From Calamus simplicifolius (taxonomy: Eukaryota > Streptophyta > Magnoliopsida > Arecales > Arecaceae): a DNA stretch of 64,000 nucleotides. A model generated the notes under the pieces. That model was given only the letters and a program-made list of their open reading frames with translations. It was not told where the DNA came from and ran no database searches. Location: positions 424,726 through 488,725 of the forward strand of contig UESW01005033.1 in the NCBI GenBank assembly GCA_900491605.1, read 5' to 3'. Below, piece after piece: positions 32,121 to 44,194 of this stretch; the first letter of the stretch is position 1; every line of letters starts with the position of its first letter. The translations under genes and the position numbers were made by a program.

Positions 32121-32755
32121 CTAGTTCTGTAACTTCTTTTGGATCCTCTTCTGAATAAACAACCATTACTTTGCTTTCTTCCGCCATCTGCATTTCTTTC
32201 TTACAGCACTTTTGTATTCGTAGACTGCGTTAAAATGCAAAACCACTTTTCTTCATTGACTAAAGATTTTGAAGCTCTATCTTTCGCGGGATGCTTGAGC
32301 ATGAAAAACAAAGCGGCTACTCGACTATCGAAGATAAGAGAAAAAGAAAAAACAATGGAGGGAATTATGGGACACCAATAGTTACTCAACCACCAAAGAG
32401 AAGAGAAAAAGTGTAAGCAAGAAAATTGAAGGAACTTTAGGATTTTTCTCTCTAACAAGGGTGTAGTGATTTTTTATTCCGCCTGAAAAAGAAGAAACAA
32501 CACCCATACAAAGGTTTTTTATCCCGCCTATGGAAGAAGAAATGATTTCTAAAACATTTAAAATTATCCTTTTCGAAAGATAAAAAGGGCAAAAATATCT
32601 TTTTTTCATATGTGAAGAAGCTGCAGAAGTGGCAAAATTATAATTACGAATTCGTAAGTAATACGCTATCCCGTCCCATTATGTCAAGCTATATAGGATT
32701 CATGCGGACCAATAAGAAGGAGCAGTGTAGCCTACATAGAATTTATTAGGAGGCT
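32121..32755. other. Unassigned spacer
   Basis: Short overlapping frames on both strands, none recognisable. An imperfect repeat containing TTTTTTATCCCGCCT / TTTTTATTCCGCCT occurs near 32470 and 32516. No function seen. Confidence 0.4.
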
Positions 32756-32905
32756 ATGCATAAAGACTTTTTCTATTTGATTATGAAAAATACTTGCTGC
32801 ACTGAAGGGCGGTGTAGTAAGCACGCACCGAACATGCAAATTAGCAGCACCTGTACTGCCATGCATGCCAAGGCCTACTGGGCCTTGTACAGTAGATATC
32901 AACCT
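32756..32905. repeat. Partial copy of the 450-bp GC-rich repeat
   Basis: Shares CTTGCTGCACT..AGGG.GGTG.AG.AAGCACGCACC and CATGCCAAGGCC..TGGGCCTTG with units at 24703-25626. Confidence 0.7.
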
Positions 32906-33358
32906 CTAGAGCTCTCATTACATATCAAGAAAAGATGCAGTTTTGAATAGTGAATACACACGGCAGTGAACGTATCAAGGTGTTAGAAAGGACGAGTGTT
33001 TAAGGCTGGGCAAAGTTGTTTCGTAGCATTTGTGAAGTTTTTACCACTGATGCTATGATGGGACAGAGAGTTCCATCTTCTAATAAATTGACAACGAATC
33101 TTTAATTCGAGCACAGGCAAATAAATGCATGTCGAGCATCCGATGCAAGATTGTGTGAAGGTCGAACCATGCATGTGCCGGTGGCCTTCTCCAACCAAAA
33201 CGAATAACAAACGCTCTTGTGCTTTTTTTTTTTTTTTTTTTGTGTGTGGAGGAGACTCTTTGTTTCTCCGTCTCCTTCCTTCCCTCTCGATCTCAATCTC
33301 CTCCATCACATCAGCACCCTGCAACGGCCCCGTCCTCAAATATTTCCCTAGTCATCGG

Positions 33359-33835
33359 ATGGCATCATCCTGTCTTGCCACCTTCAATTTTATTTACTAG
33401 CTTGTCTCCTTTGTGCTCACATTTACTGCTGCTTTTCAGGATTCCCCATGGAAATGCCACAGGGTTCAATGAATCTGACCTCGGTTCCCGGGAGGAAAGC
33501 GGCCACAGATGCCCTTCTGCACGAAACATTGCCGATAAGCCCCGAGAAGCTGCGGCTGAATCTCACCACTGAGCAGCTACTGAGCTCGACAGGCGTCACC
33601 TTGAATCCAAGGTGAGTCTTGGAGCTTATCGTGACAAAAGATATATATGACCCGCTCTTCTACCTCGTCGTCATCGGGATGGCCGCTGGCAGGAATACCG
33701 CGTGGTGTTCGACACTATCAGCGAGGCTTTGGGTTCAGTCCAGCGCCATCCAGGCCATGCCCACAGTGCTGCCAGCAAGTAGATCTGCTGTTCGATCCGG
33801 AGCGATCGCTGTATGTCATATAGATTGATTATCCT
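33359..33835 (+). pseudogene. Nepenthesin-like aspartic protease pseudogene, N-terminal piece
   Basis: ATG 33359 opens a signal-peptide-like start (MASSCLATFNFIY, then a stop, then LVSFVLTFTAAF). It continues through a propeptide-like stretch (KAATDALLHETLPISPEKLR) to the first active-site region: EYRVVFDTISEAL, then in another frame WVQ and CPQCCQQVDLLFDPERSLY, the usual Cys-rich segment of A1B aspartic proteases. The catalytic DTG is changed to DTI, and there are stops and frameshifts, so it is inactive. The piece ends a few dozen bases before a 10-kb Tat element. The remaining pieces are at 44195-44640 and 51466-51590. Confidence 0.75.
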
Positions 33836-33862
33836 TTTTATCAAGAAATATGGTAATACAGA

Positions 33863-35548
33863 TGATGACGTTCGATCATCCTTTCTGAACGTTAGAAATG
33901 GAGGCTCTTTTTTCTTACCGGATTGCCTGCAAAGAAGTCCCAAGACCGAAGAGAGTTCTCCGATGGAACCCTCCGACGCCCAAGTTAGTGACAGAGGTCA
34001 CAGCAGAGAAGGAGCTCAAGAGAGCTCTTGAGAAGGGAGAAGTCTCAGAAAGATCAGGTAGTTCCTTTGAGAGTTAGGGCATCAAGTGTGTAAATGTACG
34101 TTATAATGCCTTACCTGATTCCCGACGTAGTTTATCCTTTTATAGGGGTGACGCTGGCGCGATCACATGGGTCCGCGTCCCATCAGCCGGCGGAACCGTT
34201 GGATTGTCGGATCTGACGCTATCAGGCGGCGCATATTGGCGCTGCGGCGCGCATCGGTGCTGTCGGGTGGCGCGCATTGGCGCTGTCGGGCGGCGCGCGT
34301 CGGACCCTGTCGGGCGGCGCGCGTCAGAGGAACGGATTTTTGAATTACTGGGGCTGATTTGGCGGGAACCGGGGGCCCCGTCTTGTTGGGGCTGAACTGG
34401 CGGGCCTGGAGATGATGGGCCGAGTCGGGCTGGCCTAGGACGGCCTTGGCCGACTCGGCGGAACAATAGTCGCCGGGGCCGAGTTGGGCCGGCCTGGGAT
34501 GGCCTTGGCCGACTCGGCGGGACCGGAGACGCCGGAGCCGAGTAGGGCCGGCCCGGGATGGCCTTGGCCGACTCGGCGGGACTGGAGACGTCGGGGCCGA
34601 GTCGGGCCGGCCTGGGATGGCCTTGGCCGACTCGGCGGGACTGGAGACGCCGGGGCCGGGTCGGGCCAGCCTGGGATGGCCTTGGCCGACTCGGCGGGAC
34701 TGGAGACGCCAGGGCCGAGTCGGGCCGGCCTGGGATGGCCTTGGCCGACTCGGCGGGACTGGAGACGCCGGGGCCAGGTCGGGCCGGCCTGGGATGGCCT
34801 TGGCCGACTCGGCGGGACTGGAGACGCCGGGGCCGGGTCGGGCCGGCCTAGGATGGCCTTGGCCGACTCGGCGGGACTGAAGACGCCGGGGCCGGGTCGG
34901 GCCGGCCTGGGATGGCCTTGGCCGACTCGGCGGGACTGGAGATGCCGGGGCCGGGTCGGGCCGGCCTGGGATGGCCTTGGCCGACTCGGCGGGACTGGAG
35001 ACGTCGGGGCCGAGTTGCCTGAAGAAGTAAGGGCCGCCTGGCGTGAAGACACCGGGGCCGGCTAGCTTGGAGAGGCCAAAGCCGGCCAGCAATGTGCCGG
35101 GGCCGGCCAGACTTGGAGACGCCGTGGCCGGCCAGCAAAGTGCTGGGGCCGGCTAGTTTGGAGAGGCTGGCCTTTGGCGGGCGTCGGCCTTTGATGTGCC
35201 AGCCTCAGGTGCTAGTGCTGGAGCCTGTCGGCCTTTGGCCAGGGCTTGAAGCGACGCTGGAGGCCGACGCAGGGAGCCGATGCTAAGCCTGTCGGCCTTT
35301 GGCTAGCGCTGGAGCCTGTCGGCCTTTGGCCAGGGCTTGAAGCCGACGCTAGAGGCCGACGCAGGAAGCCGACGCTGAGCCTGACGGCCTTTGGCTAGCG
35401 CTGGAGGAAAACGCTGGAAGCCGACGCTGAGCCGTCGGCCTCTGGCTAGCGCAGGAGACCGACGCTGGAAGCCGTCGCTGGAGTTAGAATCCGAACCTTT
35501 GGGGTCGTCCAAAAATTTCGTTTTTCATGGGGTCAACTGGCCCCATCA
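33863..35548 (-). repeat. 3' LTR of Tat element
   Basis: 1686 bp. Minus-strand TATA box (TATAAAAGG) at 34136-34144. Upstream of it in element terms lies a 59-bp minisatellite (about 34419-35020, roughly 10 copies), then a second repeat zone (35150-35470) of GCCGACGCTGGA-type units. The bases just right of 35548 read on the minus strand as a purine tract containing GTGGGGGGCATT, the polypurine tract. Confidence 0.88.
34419..35020. repeat. 59-bp GC-rich minisatellite in 3' LTR, about 10 copies
   Basis: Units contain CTTGGCCGACTCGGCGGGAC and TGGAGACGCCGGGGCC. Because 59 is not a multiple of 3 and the unit lacks stops, long meaningless frames run through it on both strands. Confidence 0.93.
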
Positions 35549-35734
35549 AATGCCCCCCACACTCCTTGAGCTTGCGTGCCCCGCATCGGCTAAGCGAAAG
35601 GAGTGTAGGACTTTTACCCTTGTACCTTGCGCTGCCTTGGATGGACGTCTGTGTGCCTCTTTGGCCAGCCGAGGGTGGCCAGTAATCCCTCCCCAGCGCG
35701 GGGACCGGGAGTGAACCCCGGAGGGTGACCTGAG

Positions 35735-36600
35735 AGCGGGGTGTCGTCAGGTTCCTTTTGAACCGGCCTGGGGGTTTGTGTTCCGCCCAAGTGGTGACTC
35801 AGCCGGGTACGGAGCCTTTAGGGTCTTAACCAACTCGGGGGCACCGCCGTGCCGGGGCCGAGTGGTGTCCCGTGGGCCACGATGCCAGTGAGCTCCTTTT
35901 GAACCAGCTTGGGGGTTTGTGTTCCGCCCAAGTGGCGACTCAGCCGGGTACGGAGCCTTTAGGGTCTTAACCAACTCGGGGGCACCGCCGTGCCGGGGCC
36001 GAGTGGTATCCCGTGGGCCGCGATGCCGGTGAGCTCCTTTTGAACCAGCTTGGGGGTTTGTGTTCCGCCCAAGTGGTGACTCAGCCGGGTACGGAGCCTT
36101 TAGGGTCTTAACCAACTCGGGGGCACCGCCGTGCCGGGGCCGAGTGGTGTCCCGTGGGCCGCAATGCCAGTGAGCTCCTTTTGAACCAGCTTGGGGGTTT
36201 GTGTTCCGCCCTCGTGGCGACTCAGCCGGGTACAGAGCCTTTTAGGGTCTTAACCAACTCGGGGGCACCACCGTGCCGGGGCCGAGTGGTGTCCCATGGG
36301 CCGCGATGCCGGTGAGCTCCTTTTGAACCAGCTTGGGGGTTTGTGTTCCGCCCAAGTGGCGACTCAGCCGGGTACGGAGCCTTTAGGGTCTTAACCAACT
36401 CGGGGGCACCGCCGTGCCGGGGTCGAGTGGTGTCCCATGGGCCGCGATGCCAGTGAGCTCCTTTTGAACCAGCTTGGGGGTTTGTGTTCCGCCCTCGTGG
36501 CAACTTAGCCGGGTACGAAGCCTTTAGGGTCTTAACCAACTCGGGGGCACCGCCGTGCCAGAGCCGAGTGGTGTCCCGTGGGCTGTGATGCTAGTGAGCT
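35735..36600 (-). repeat. About 144-bp tandem array, six copies, in Tat 3' region
   Basis: Units contain GTGAGCTCCTTTTGAACCAG, TTGTGTTCCGCCCAAGTGG, TACGGAGCCTTTAGGGTC and CCGCCGTGCCGGGGCCGAG. Same position, between integrase and 3' LTR, as the 137-bp array of the intron 1 element, but unrelated unit sequence at a glance. Confidence 0.93.
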
Positions 36601-36685
36601 CCTTTTGAGAGACTTGCGCAAGGGAAGACAAACTGTGTCGCCAGAAAGGACCTTTTTCTTTATTGCTTATGCTCCTGGGGGTACA

Positions 36686-39600
36686 TCATTGATAATATCG
36701 GCGGAGGTTGTCCGCATTCCAGGTGCGTGGAATGGGCTTCCCGTCAAGCTCTTCCAGTTTGTATGCCCCCCGATGGAGCGCCTCGGCGACACGGTAGGGG
36801 CCTTCCCAGTTGGGGGATAGCTTGCCCCCCTCGGTAGGCTTTGATACCTTGGCCTTTCGAAGCACCAAGTCTCCGCGGCGAAAAACCTTGGGACGAACCC
36901 GGGCGTTATAGTACTTAGCCGCTCGCTGGCGAAAGGTCGCCATGCGCAGTCTCGCCCTGTCATGCGCCTCGTTGATGAAGTCTAGGTTGGCCCGAATCAG
37001 TGCGGGATTGTCTTCCTCACTGAAGGACTCTACCCGTGGACTGGGCAATCCGATCTCGACGGGGATGACGGCCTCGGATCCGAAAGAGAGGCTGAAAGGA
37101 GTTTCGCCCGTCGGGGTCCTGGGTGTTGTGTGGTAGGCCCATATCACACTGGGGAGCTCTTCTACCCAACGCCCCTTGGAGCCGTCTAGGCGAGTCCGGA
37201 GCCCTTTGAGGATGGTGCGGTTCATGACCTCAGCCTCCCCATTGGTCTAGGGGTGGCCGACGGAGGTGAATCGGTGACGAATGCCCAGCTCCTCACAGAA
37301 GGTCTTGAATGCCTCGTTGTTGAACTGGTGACCATTGTCCGTGACGAGGGTGTGAGGCAAGCCAAAGCGGCATATGATCGACTACAGAAGAAAGTCTTAA
37401 CTTTGCTCTCCGTGATTTTGGCCAACGCCTCGACCTCGACCCACTTGGTGAAATAGTCGATGGCGACAAGCAAGAATCTCCGCTGTCCTGAAGCTGGGGG
37501 GAACGGTCCAAGGATGTCCATCCCCCACTGGGCGAAGGGCCACGGAGCCGAGAGTGGGCTCAGCGGGGCAGGTGGCTGACGCTGGATGTGCGCGTGGCGC
37601 TGGCAGCCGTCGCACCTTTGAACTAGCTTGGCCGCGTCCTCCTTCATAGTGAGCCAGAAGTACCCCTGGCGGAGAGCCTTCTAGGCCAAGGATCTGCCCC
37701 CCAGATGATTTTCACAAATGCCCTCGTGGATTTATCTGAGGATGTAATCGGCGTCGGCGGGGCCTACGCACTTAAGCAACGGGTAGGAAAATGACCTTCT
37801 GTATAGGCGCCCGTCGAGGAGGATGAACTTGGAGGCCCTCCACTTGAGCAATCTGGCTTCGTTGCGGTCGTCAGGGAGGGTGCCGTCGGTGAGGTAGCGG
37901 ACATAGGCGTCCCTCCATGTAGGTTCTGGGGTGAGCGGGAGGACCTCCTCCCCCCCTCTACACTGGGCCTTTCTAGATATTCGATGTAGGCGTCCCTTGT
38001 CAGGCCGTCGGCAGAGGTAGCCAGTCGAGAGAGGATGTCCGCCTTTGCGTTTTCGCTCCGGGGAATGTAGCTGATGCTGAAGTAGGGCAGCGAGGAGGTC
38101 AAGAGTTGAACCTTTTTCAGATATTGTGCCATAACGGGGTCGCGCGCCTCATACTCTCCGTTGATTTGCCCAGAGACGAGTTGCGAGTCGTGTAGGCTCT
38201 GAGGTGCTCTATTCCAACCTCCTGGGCTAGCCTTAACCCGGCCAGGAGGGCTTCGTACTCTGCCTGGTTGTTGGTGGCTTCAAAAAGAAATCTCAGGGCG
38301 CATTCGGCTCTTTCTCCTTCCGGCCCGACAAGAATGAGGCCGGCTCCACTTCCTTGAGAATTCGATGCGCCGTCCACGTGGAGGATCCAGGTCTTTCCAT
38401 CGTCCCTCGGCTCGGGCTTGGGTTGCTCCCCGGGGACCTCCTTGGGATCCTCTTCCGTCCAAGTGCACTCGACCGGGAAGTCGGCCAGGACTTGGGACTT
38501 CAAGGCCAGTCGTGCTTGGAAAGAGATGTTGAACTCCCCCGGTTTGATAGCCCATTTGGCGAGTCGACCTGAAGTATCCGGACGGGTCAGGATGGCTCGA
38601 AGAGGTTGGTCCATGAGCACCACGATGGGATGGGCTTGGAAATATGGGCGAAGACGCCATACGGAAATTATCAAGGCGAAAATGACTTTCTCTGTTTTGG
38701 AATACCTGACCTCGGCGTCATGCAGGACCTTACTCATGTAGTAGACTGGCCTCTGGGTTCCGTCGGCGTCTAGGCGCATCAGGACTGAGCTGAAGGCTTC
38801 CGAGGAGGCGGCTAGGTAAAGGAAGAGACTCTCCCCGTCTCCCGGCTTGGAGAGGAGCGGTGGGGAGGATAGGAACGCCTTTAAGCCTTCGAAAGCTTCC
38901 TGGCAGTCGTCCGTCCACGTGAAACTGTTCACCTTCCGCAGGGCCTTGAAGAAAGGCAAGCACCTCTCTGCCGATCTAGAGAGGAAACGACTCAGCGCCG
39001 CTACCCTTCCAGTTAGACATTGAACTTCCTTCTTGTTGGATGGCGGCCTCATGTCAAGAATGGCGCTGATCTTCTCTGGGTTCGCCTCGATTCCGCGCTG
39101 GGTCACCATAAAGCCTAGAAATTTACCTGCCGTAACCCCAAAAGCGCACTTCTTAGGGTTCAACTTAACTTGGAAGCGACGGAGGTTGTTAAAAGTTTCT
39201 TCCAGGTCAGAGATGTGGTCGGCGGCGCGGGTGCTCTTTGTCAGCATGTCGTCCACATAGACTTTCATGTTTCGGCCGAGCTGGTCATGGAACACCTTGT
39301 TCATCAGCCGCTGATAGGTTGCTCCCGCATTCTTGAGGCCGAAAGGCATCACCTTGTAACAGTAAATGCCTTTCTCTGTCACTAAGGAGGTGTGCTCCTC
39401 GTCGCTGGGGTCCATCCTTATCTGGTTGTATCCGGAGAAGGCGTCCATGAAGCTGAGAAGCTCGTGACCATAGGTGGAATCGACCAGCTGGTCAATTCTT
39501 GGCAAGGGGAAGCTATCCTTTGGGCACGCCTTGTTGAGGTCAGTGAAGTCTATGCATATCCTCCAGCTCCCGTTTGCCTTGCGCACCATGACTACGTTGG

Positions 39601-42050
39601 CCAGCCAGCTTGGGTAATGCGCCTCCCGGATGTAGCCGGCGCTGATCAACTTGTGGACTTCTTCATCAATCGCCCTTTGTCGGTCGGGGGCAAAGCTCCT
39701 CTTCTTTTGACGGATTGGACAGTGGTGCGGGTCGGTGTTAAGTTTGTGGGTGATGACTTCTGGAGAAATGTCGGGCATGTCGGACGCTGACCAGGCGAAT
39801 ACGTCCGAGTTAGCCCGTAGGAAAGCCAAGAGGCGCTCCCGGTCCTCCAAGGGGAGGAGTCCGCCCACACGGACGTTCTTGCTGGGTCATCGTTGAGAGG
39901 GAAAGTCAGGAGGTGCTCGGCGGGCTCCCCTCCTTTGGCGGAATCTCTAGGGTCAGACGCCTCCAGGGCCGGGTCGGCCTCCAGAGGGCTCGACGCCGCA
40001 TGGTAGCAAGGTAAGACCGGGCTCATCTCCCCACGCATTTCTCCAACTCCCTCGCTGGTGGGGAACTGCACCAATAGACGTCGGGTGGAGATAACCGCAT
40101 CCAAAAGATTTAGGCCGGGACGCCCAAGAATGGCATTGTATGCCAAAGGGACCCTCACAACCAGGAATTACATGATCACGGTGCTTTGCATGGCGGGGTT
40201 CCGGCCGTCACGGGCAAGGATATTTCGCCCTCGACCCTCATAGAGTCTCTGGTGAATCCAACTAGCGGGGCCGCCACGGGCTGAAGGGAGTCAACAGATA
40301 AACCCATTCGAACAAAGGCGTCGTAAGTAAGGATGTCAGCTGAGCTGCCACTATCAACTAAAATCCTTTTTACAGGGTGTTTGGCGATCGTCATAGCGAC
40401 GACTACGCCTTCATTGTTTACATTTTTCATTATAGCAGTCTCCCCCCTGGGCATTACATTATTTGGAGCATCCTCCCCCCTCGGCCGCTTGGACGCAGAG
40501 GCTGACCCCCAGGACACCATCCCGACAGTCCGCTCCGTGGGAGTGTTGTCGACGGTGGCTTGAGCTGGTGGAGGCCCCATGATGGCCGGCAGCGGCTGCG
40601 GCGTCTTCTGGACATACTTGCCGAGGTAGCCCCGTTGGATGAGCTCTTCGATAGCCCGTTTCAAACTGTAGCAGTTATCGGTGTCGTGGCCGTAGTCCCG
40701 GTGGAATCGACAGTAGCGGCTTCTGTCGCGGGATACACCTTTCTTCATGGGGGGAGGACGTTGAAGGTAGGGTTCGCCCTCGATCTCCATCAGAATGTGG
40801 GATCGAGGGGCGAGGAGAGGAGTGAGCTTACCCTCGTCGGGGACAGGGCTTCGGCGCCGGTTGTCGGACCGGCGAGGGGGGTCGGATCGGCGATGGTGAG
40901 GAGGTCCGCTCGGCTCAGGGCGAGCGGATTTATGGCTGGAGCCCTTCGAAGACTCCCGGCGGGTGAGGTCGGCTTCATCTATCCGGATGTACTTCTGGGC
41001 TCGGAGGAGGAGGTCGGAGTAGGAGCTCGGGGGCTTCTTGTCCAGGGAGAAGGTGAAGCGGGACGGAAGAAGTCCCGCTTCAGCGCCAGGGTGGCCACCG
41101 CATCATCGAGATGGTAGACTCGAGGGCGGCGGTTTTGAACCGGGACACAAAGTCCCGCAGGGGCTCTCCTTCCTTCTGGCGGACGGAGAAGAGGCTGTCC
41201 GCCACCCTTGGGATCCGGCGGCAGGCGTCAAAGTGTGCCAGGAATGCCCTCTCCAGCTCCTGGAAGGAGTCTATGCTGTGGGGGGACAGGCGGGAATGCC
41301 ATGCACGGGCGGCCTTCCGCAGGGTCGCAGGGAAGGCCTTGCAGAGGAGGGCGTCTGAGGCGCCCTGGACTTGCATCATGGCTTTGTAGCTCTCGAGGTG
41401 GTCGAGAGGGTCGGTCGTACCGTCGTATGGGTCCACCTAGGGAAAGTGGAACCTGGAAGGAACCGGTTCCTCCAGGATGCGGCATGTGTAAGGAGGACGA
41501 GTGTCGAACTCTTCCTTCGGCTGATGGTTTATCTTCCTGGCGAGCTCGTCGAGGCGCCGGTTGTACTCCTCCAGGCGTTCCTCCGCCTGGAGGTTGATCG
41601 TCGAGCCCTCCGGGATGGCTCGGAGGAAGAAGAAGAAGAGGAGGCAGAAGATGGGGACGGGAGTCGGGACTTCCGCCTGGGTTCCCCGCGATGATGTGGC
41701 TTGGGAGGAAGCTCGCTGGGGCCGTGGCCGCTTGGGAGGCTCGCGACGAGGCTTCCTGGGGGAAGCTCGACGTCGGCCGGTCCCTCGCCGGGGGGAGCCT
41801 CCCCTCGCCGACATCTGGCTGGCGGGGGGAGCAGTCTGGTGCTAGGTGGCTACGGATTGCTGCTGCTGGAGCCCGTGGACCATGGCAGTGAGGTTCTGAA
41901 CTTGCTGGGAGAGGGTTGCCAGCCGCTCCGCCGTCTGGACAGCGGCGTCCGGCGGCGGGCTGGCAACAGGAAGGCTGGCAGCAGGGGGATTGGCCTCTTG
42001 CTGTCCAGCTGGCGAGATGAGCCCAGCCGGACAGCTGACAGAGGCATCCC
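36686..42050 (-). pseudogene. Tat gag-pol, broken by stops and frameshifts
   Basis: Pieces in order: gag N-terminus 42050-41440 (QQVQNLTAMVHGLQQQQ); retrotransposon gag core 41436-41080 (DPYDGTTDPLDHL); zinc-knuckle-like C..H..GHDTDNC and aspartic protease VDSGSSADIL in 40790-40176; linker 40158-39860; reverse transcriptase with YVDDM, RNase H, and second RNase H (ILHVDGASNSQGSGAGLIL) in 39868-38117; connection 38132-37764; integrase zinc region and core 37647-37222 (DYFTKWVEVEAL) and 37225-36686, ending NADNLRRYYQ. In-frame TAG stops stand at 41842-41844, 41437-41439, 37680-37690, 37382-37384 and 37247-37249. Most look like former CAG codons. Several shifts are one-base losses, for example near 38200 and in the C run near 37951. 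The element cannot supply its own proteins as read here. Confidence 0.9.
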
Positions 42051-42139
42051 GAGCTCACGTCACCGCCATGGCTTCTGGGAGAAAAAGGGGACGACGAATG
42101 TAGCTTCGGGAGATCGTTCGCTACTTTTTCTTAGCGCCC

Positions 42140-42158
42140 CCTTCTTGGCGCGCCAATC
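42140..42158 (-). promoter_or_regulatory. Primer binding site region of Tat element
   Basis: Directly inside the 5' LTR the minus strand reads GATTGGCGCGCCAAGAAG. This is where the tRNA primer pairs. I cannot assign the tRNA with confidence. Confidence 0.55.
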
Positions 42159-43926
42159 TGATGACGCTCAATCACCCCTCCTGGACGTCGGGAACGGAGG
42201 CTCTTCTTCCTCACCGGGTTGCCTACAAAGAAGTCCCAAGACCAGAGAGGGTTCTCCGGTGGGACCCTCCGATGCCCAAGTTAGTGACAGAGGTCACAGC
42301 AGAGAAGGAGCTCAAGAGAGCTCTTGAGAAGGGAGAAGTCTCAGAAGGATCAGGTAGTTCCTCTGAGAGTTAGGGCATCAAGTGTGTAAAATGTGCGTTA
42401 TAATGCCTTGCCCGATTCCCGACGTAGTTTATCCTTTTATAGGGGGTGACGCTGGCGCGATCACATGGATCCGCGTCCCATCAGCTGGCGGAGCCGTTGG
42501 ATTGTCGGATATGGCGCTATCAGGTAGCGCATGTTGGCGCTGCGGTGCGCATCGACGTTGTCGGGCGGCGCGCATCGGCGCTGTCGGGTGGCGCGCGTCG
42601 GGCCCTGTCGGGTGGCGCGCGTCAGAGGAATGGATTTTTGAATTACTGGGGCTGATCTGGCGGGAACCGGGGGCCCCATCTTGTTGGGGCCGAACTGGCG
42701 GGCCTGGAGATGATGGGCCGAGTCGGGCTGGCCTGGGACGGCCTTGGCCGACTCGGCGGAACAATAGTCGCCGGGGCTGAGTTGGGCCGGCCCGGGATGG
42801 CCTTGGCCGACTCGGCGGGACCGAAGATGCCGGGGCCGAGTCGGGCCGGCCCGGGATGGCCTTGGCCGACTCAGCGGGACTGGGGACGCCGGGGCCGAGT
42901 CGGGCCGGCCTGGGATGGCCTTGGCCGACTCGCCGGACTGGAGACGCCGGGGCTGGGTCGGGCCGGCCTGGGATGGCCTTGGCCGACTCAGCGGGACTGG
43001 AGACGCCGGGGTCGAGTCGGTCCGGCCTGGGATGGCCTTGGCCGACTCGGTGGGACTGGAGACGCCGGGGCCGAGTCGGGCCGACCTGGGATGGCCTTGG
43101 CCGACTCGGCGGGACTGGAGACGCCGGGGCCGGGTCGAGCCGACCTGGGATGGCCTTGGCTGACTCGGCGGGACTGGAGACGCCGGGGCCGGGTCGGGCC
43201 GGCCTGGGATGGCCTTGGCCGACTCGGCGGGACTGGAGACACCGGGGCCGGGTCGTGCCGGCCTGGGATGGCCTTGGCCGACTCGGCAGGACTGGAGACG
43301 CCGGGGCCGGATCGTGCCGGCCTGGGATGGCCTTGGCCGACTCGGCGGGACTGGAGACGCCGGGGCCGGGTCGGGCCAGCCTGGGATGGCCTTGGCCAAC
43401 TCGGCGGGACTGGAGACGCCGGGGCCGGGTCGGGCCAGCCTGGGATGGCCTTGGCCAACTCGGCGGGACTGGAGACGCCGGGGCCGAGTTGCCTGGAGAA
43501 GTAAGGGCCGCCTGGCGTGAAGACGCCGTGGCCGGCTAGCTTGGAGAGGCCAAGGCCGACCAGCAATATGCCGGGACCGGCCAGACTTGGAGACGCCGTG
43601 GCCGGCCAGCAAAGTGCTGGGGCCGGCTAGTTTGGAGAGGCTGGCCTTTGGCGGGCGTCGGCCTTTGATGTGCCGGCCTCAGGCTAGCGCTGGAGCCTGT
43701 CGGGCCTTTGGGGGCTTGAAGCCGACGCTGGAGGCCGACGCAGGGAGCCGACGCTGAGCCTGTCGGCCTTTGGCTAGCGCTGGAGTCGATGCTGGAAGCC
43801 GACGCTGAGCCGTCGGCCTCTGGCTAGCGCAGGAGACCGACGCTGGAAGCCGTCGCTGGAGTTAGAATCCTGGCCCTTGGGGTCGTCCAAAAATTTCATT
43901 TTTTATGGGGTCAACTGGCCCCATCA
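42159..43926 (-). repeat. 5' LTR of Tat element
   Basis: 1768 bp, collinear with the 3' LTR. It is 82 bp longer: the minisatellite (about 42717-43492) has about 13 units instead of 10, while the second repeat zone (43640-43860) is shorter. TATA box at 42433-42441 on the minus strand. Outside the repeats the two LTRs differ at scattered sites, so the insertion is not very recent. Confidence 0.88.
42717..43492. repeat. 59-bp GC-rich minisatellite in 5' LTR, about 13 copies
   Basis: Same unit as 34419-35020 with small variants (for example GACACCGGGGCC, GGATCGTGCCGG). The different copy number in the two LTRs shows change after insertion, or assembly collapse. Confidence 0.93.
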
Positions 43927-44194
43927 ACTGATATGATACATAGATAAAGTATATGATATTTCAGATCAATTTACGAAACGCTCTTCTGTTAAAAATATTT
44001 GTTAAGAAATATAAATATAAGTGTTTTTTTTTTTTTTTTTTTGACCATGATAACTTGTAAATAACTTACTGTTCTTTGATATTAAATTATCTAAATTTTT
44101 AATTCAGTGGCAAAAAAAATTTGAGTACAGTAAAGTAAAGATTTTCGATGCCCTGTCGGTACGAGCCGAGAAGGTACGTAATTGCCAATACTTA

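Larger units (their letters stand above)
33863..43926 (-). mobile_element. Full-length, degenerate Tat-lineage Gypsy retrotransposon
   Basis: 10064 bp, minus strand, with LTRs 33863-35548 and 42159-43926. LTR ends TGATGGGGCC...GAGCGTCATCA. Flanks ACAGA (33858-33862) and ACTGA (43927-43931) are a 5-bp target duplication with one difference. Internal order: gag, protease, reverse transcriptase, RNase H, a second archaeal-type RNase H, integrase, a ~144-bp tandem array, then the 3' LTR. The second RNase H and repeat-rich 3' region define the Tat lineage. It split the aspartic protease pseudogene. Confidence 0.92.

Noticed and set aside
33219..33572. Frame starting with a run of Phe
   Set aside because: Begins in a poly-T tract; the Phe-rich start is low complexity and the later part overlaps the protease N-terminus in another frame.
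34163..35092. Long Pro/Arg/Ser-rich open frames on both strands (also 42461-43612)
   Set aside because: They run through the 59-bp minisatellite. A stop-free unit whose length is not a multiple of 3 is open in all frames, and the product simply repeats every 59 residues.
35747..36539. Repeat protein frames with VKTLKAPYPAESP
   Set aside because: Product of the 144-bp array in the Tat 3' region; no start or domain support.
41228..42058. 276-residue frame on the minus strand over gag
   Set aside because: It is a shifted reading of the Tat gag region; the true gag frame is recognised by DPYDGTTDP and QQVQNLTAMVHGL.
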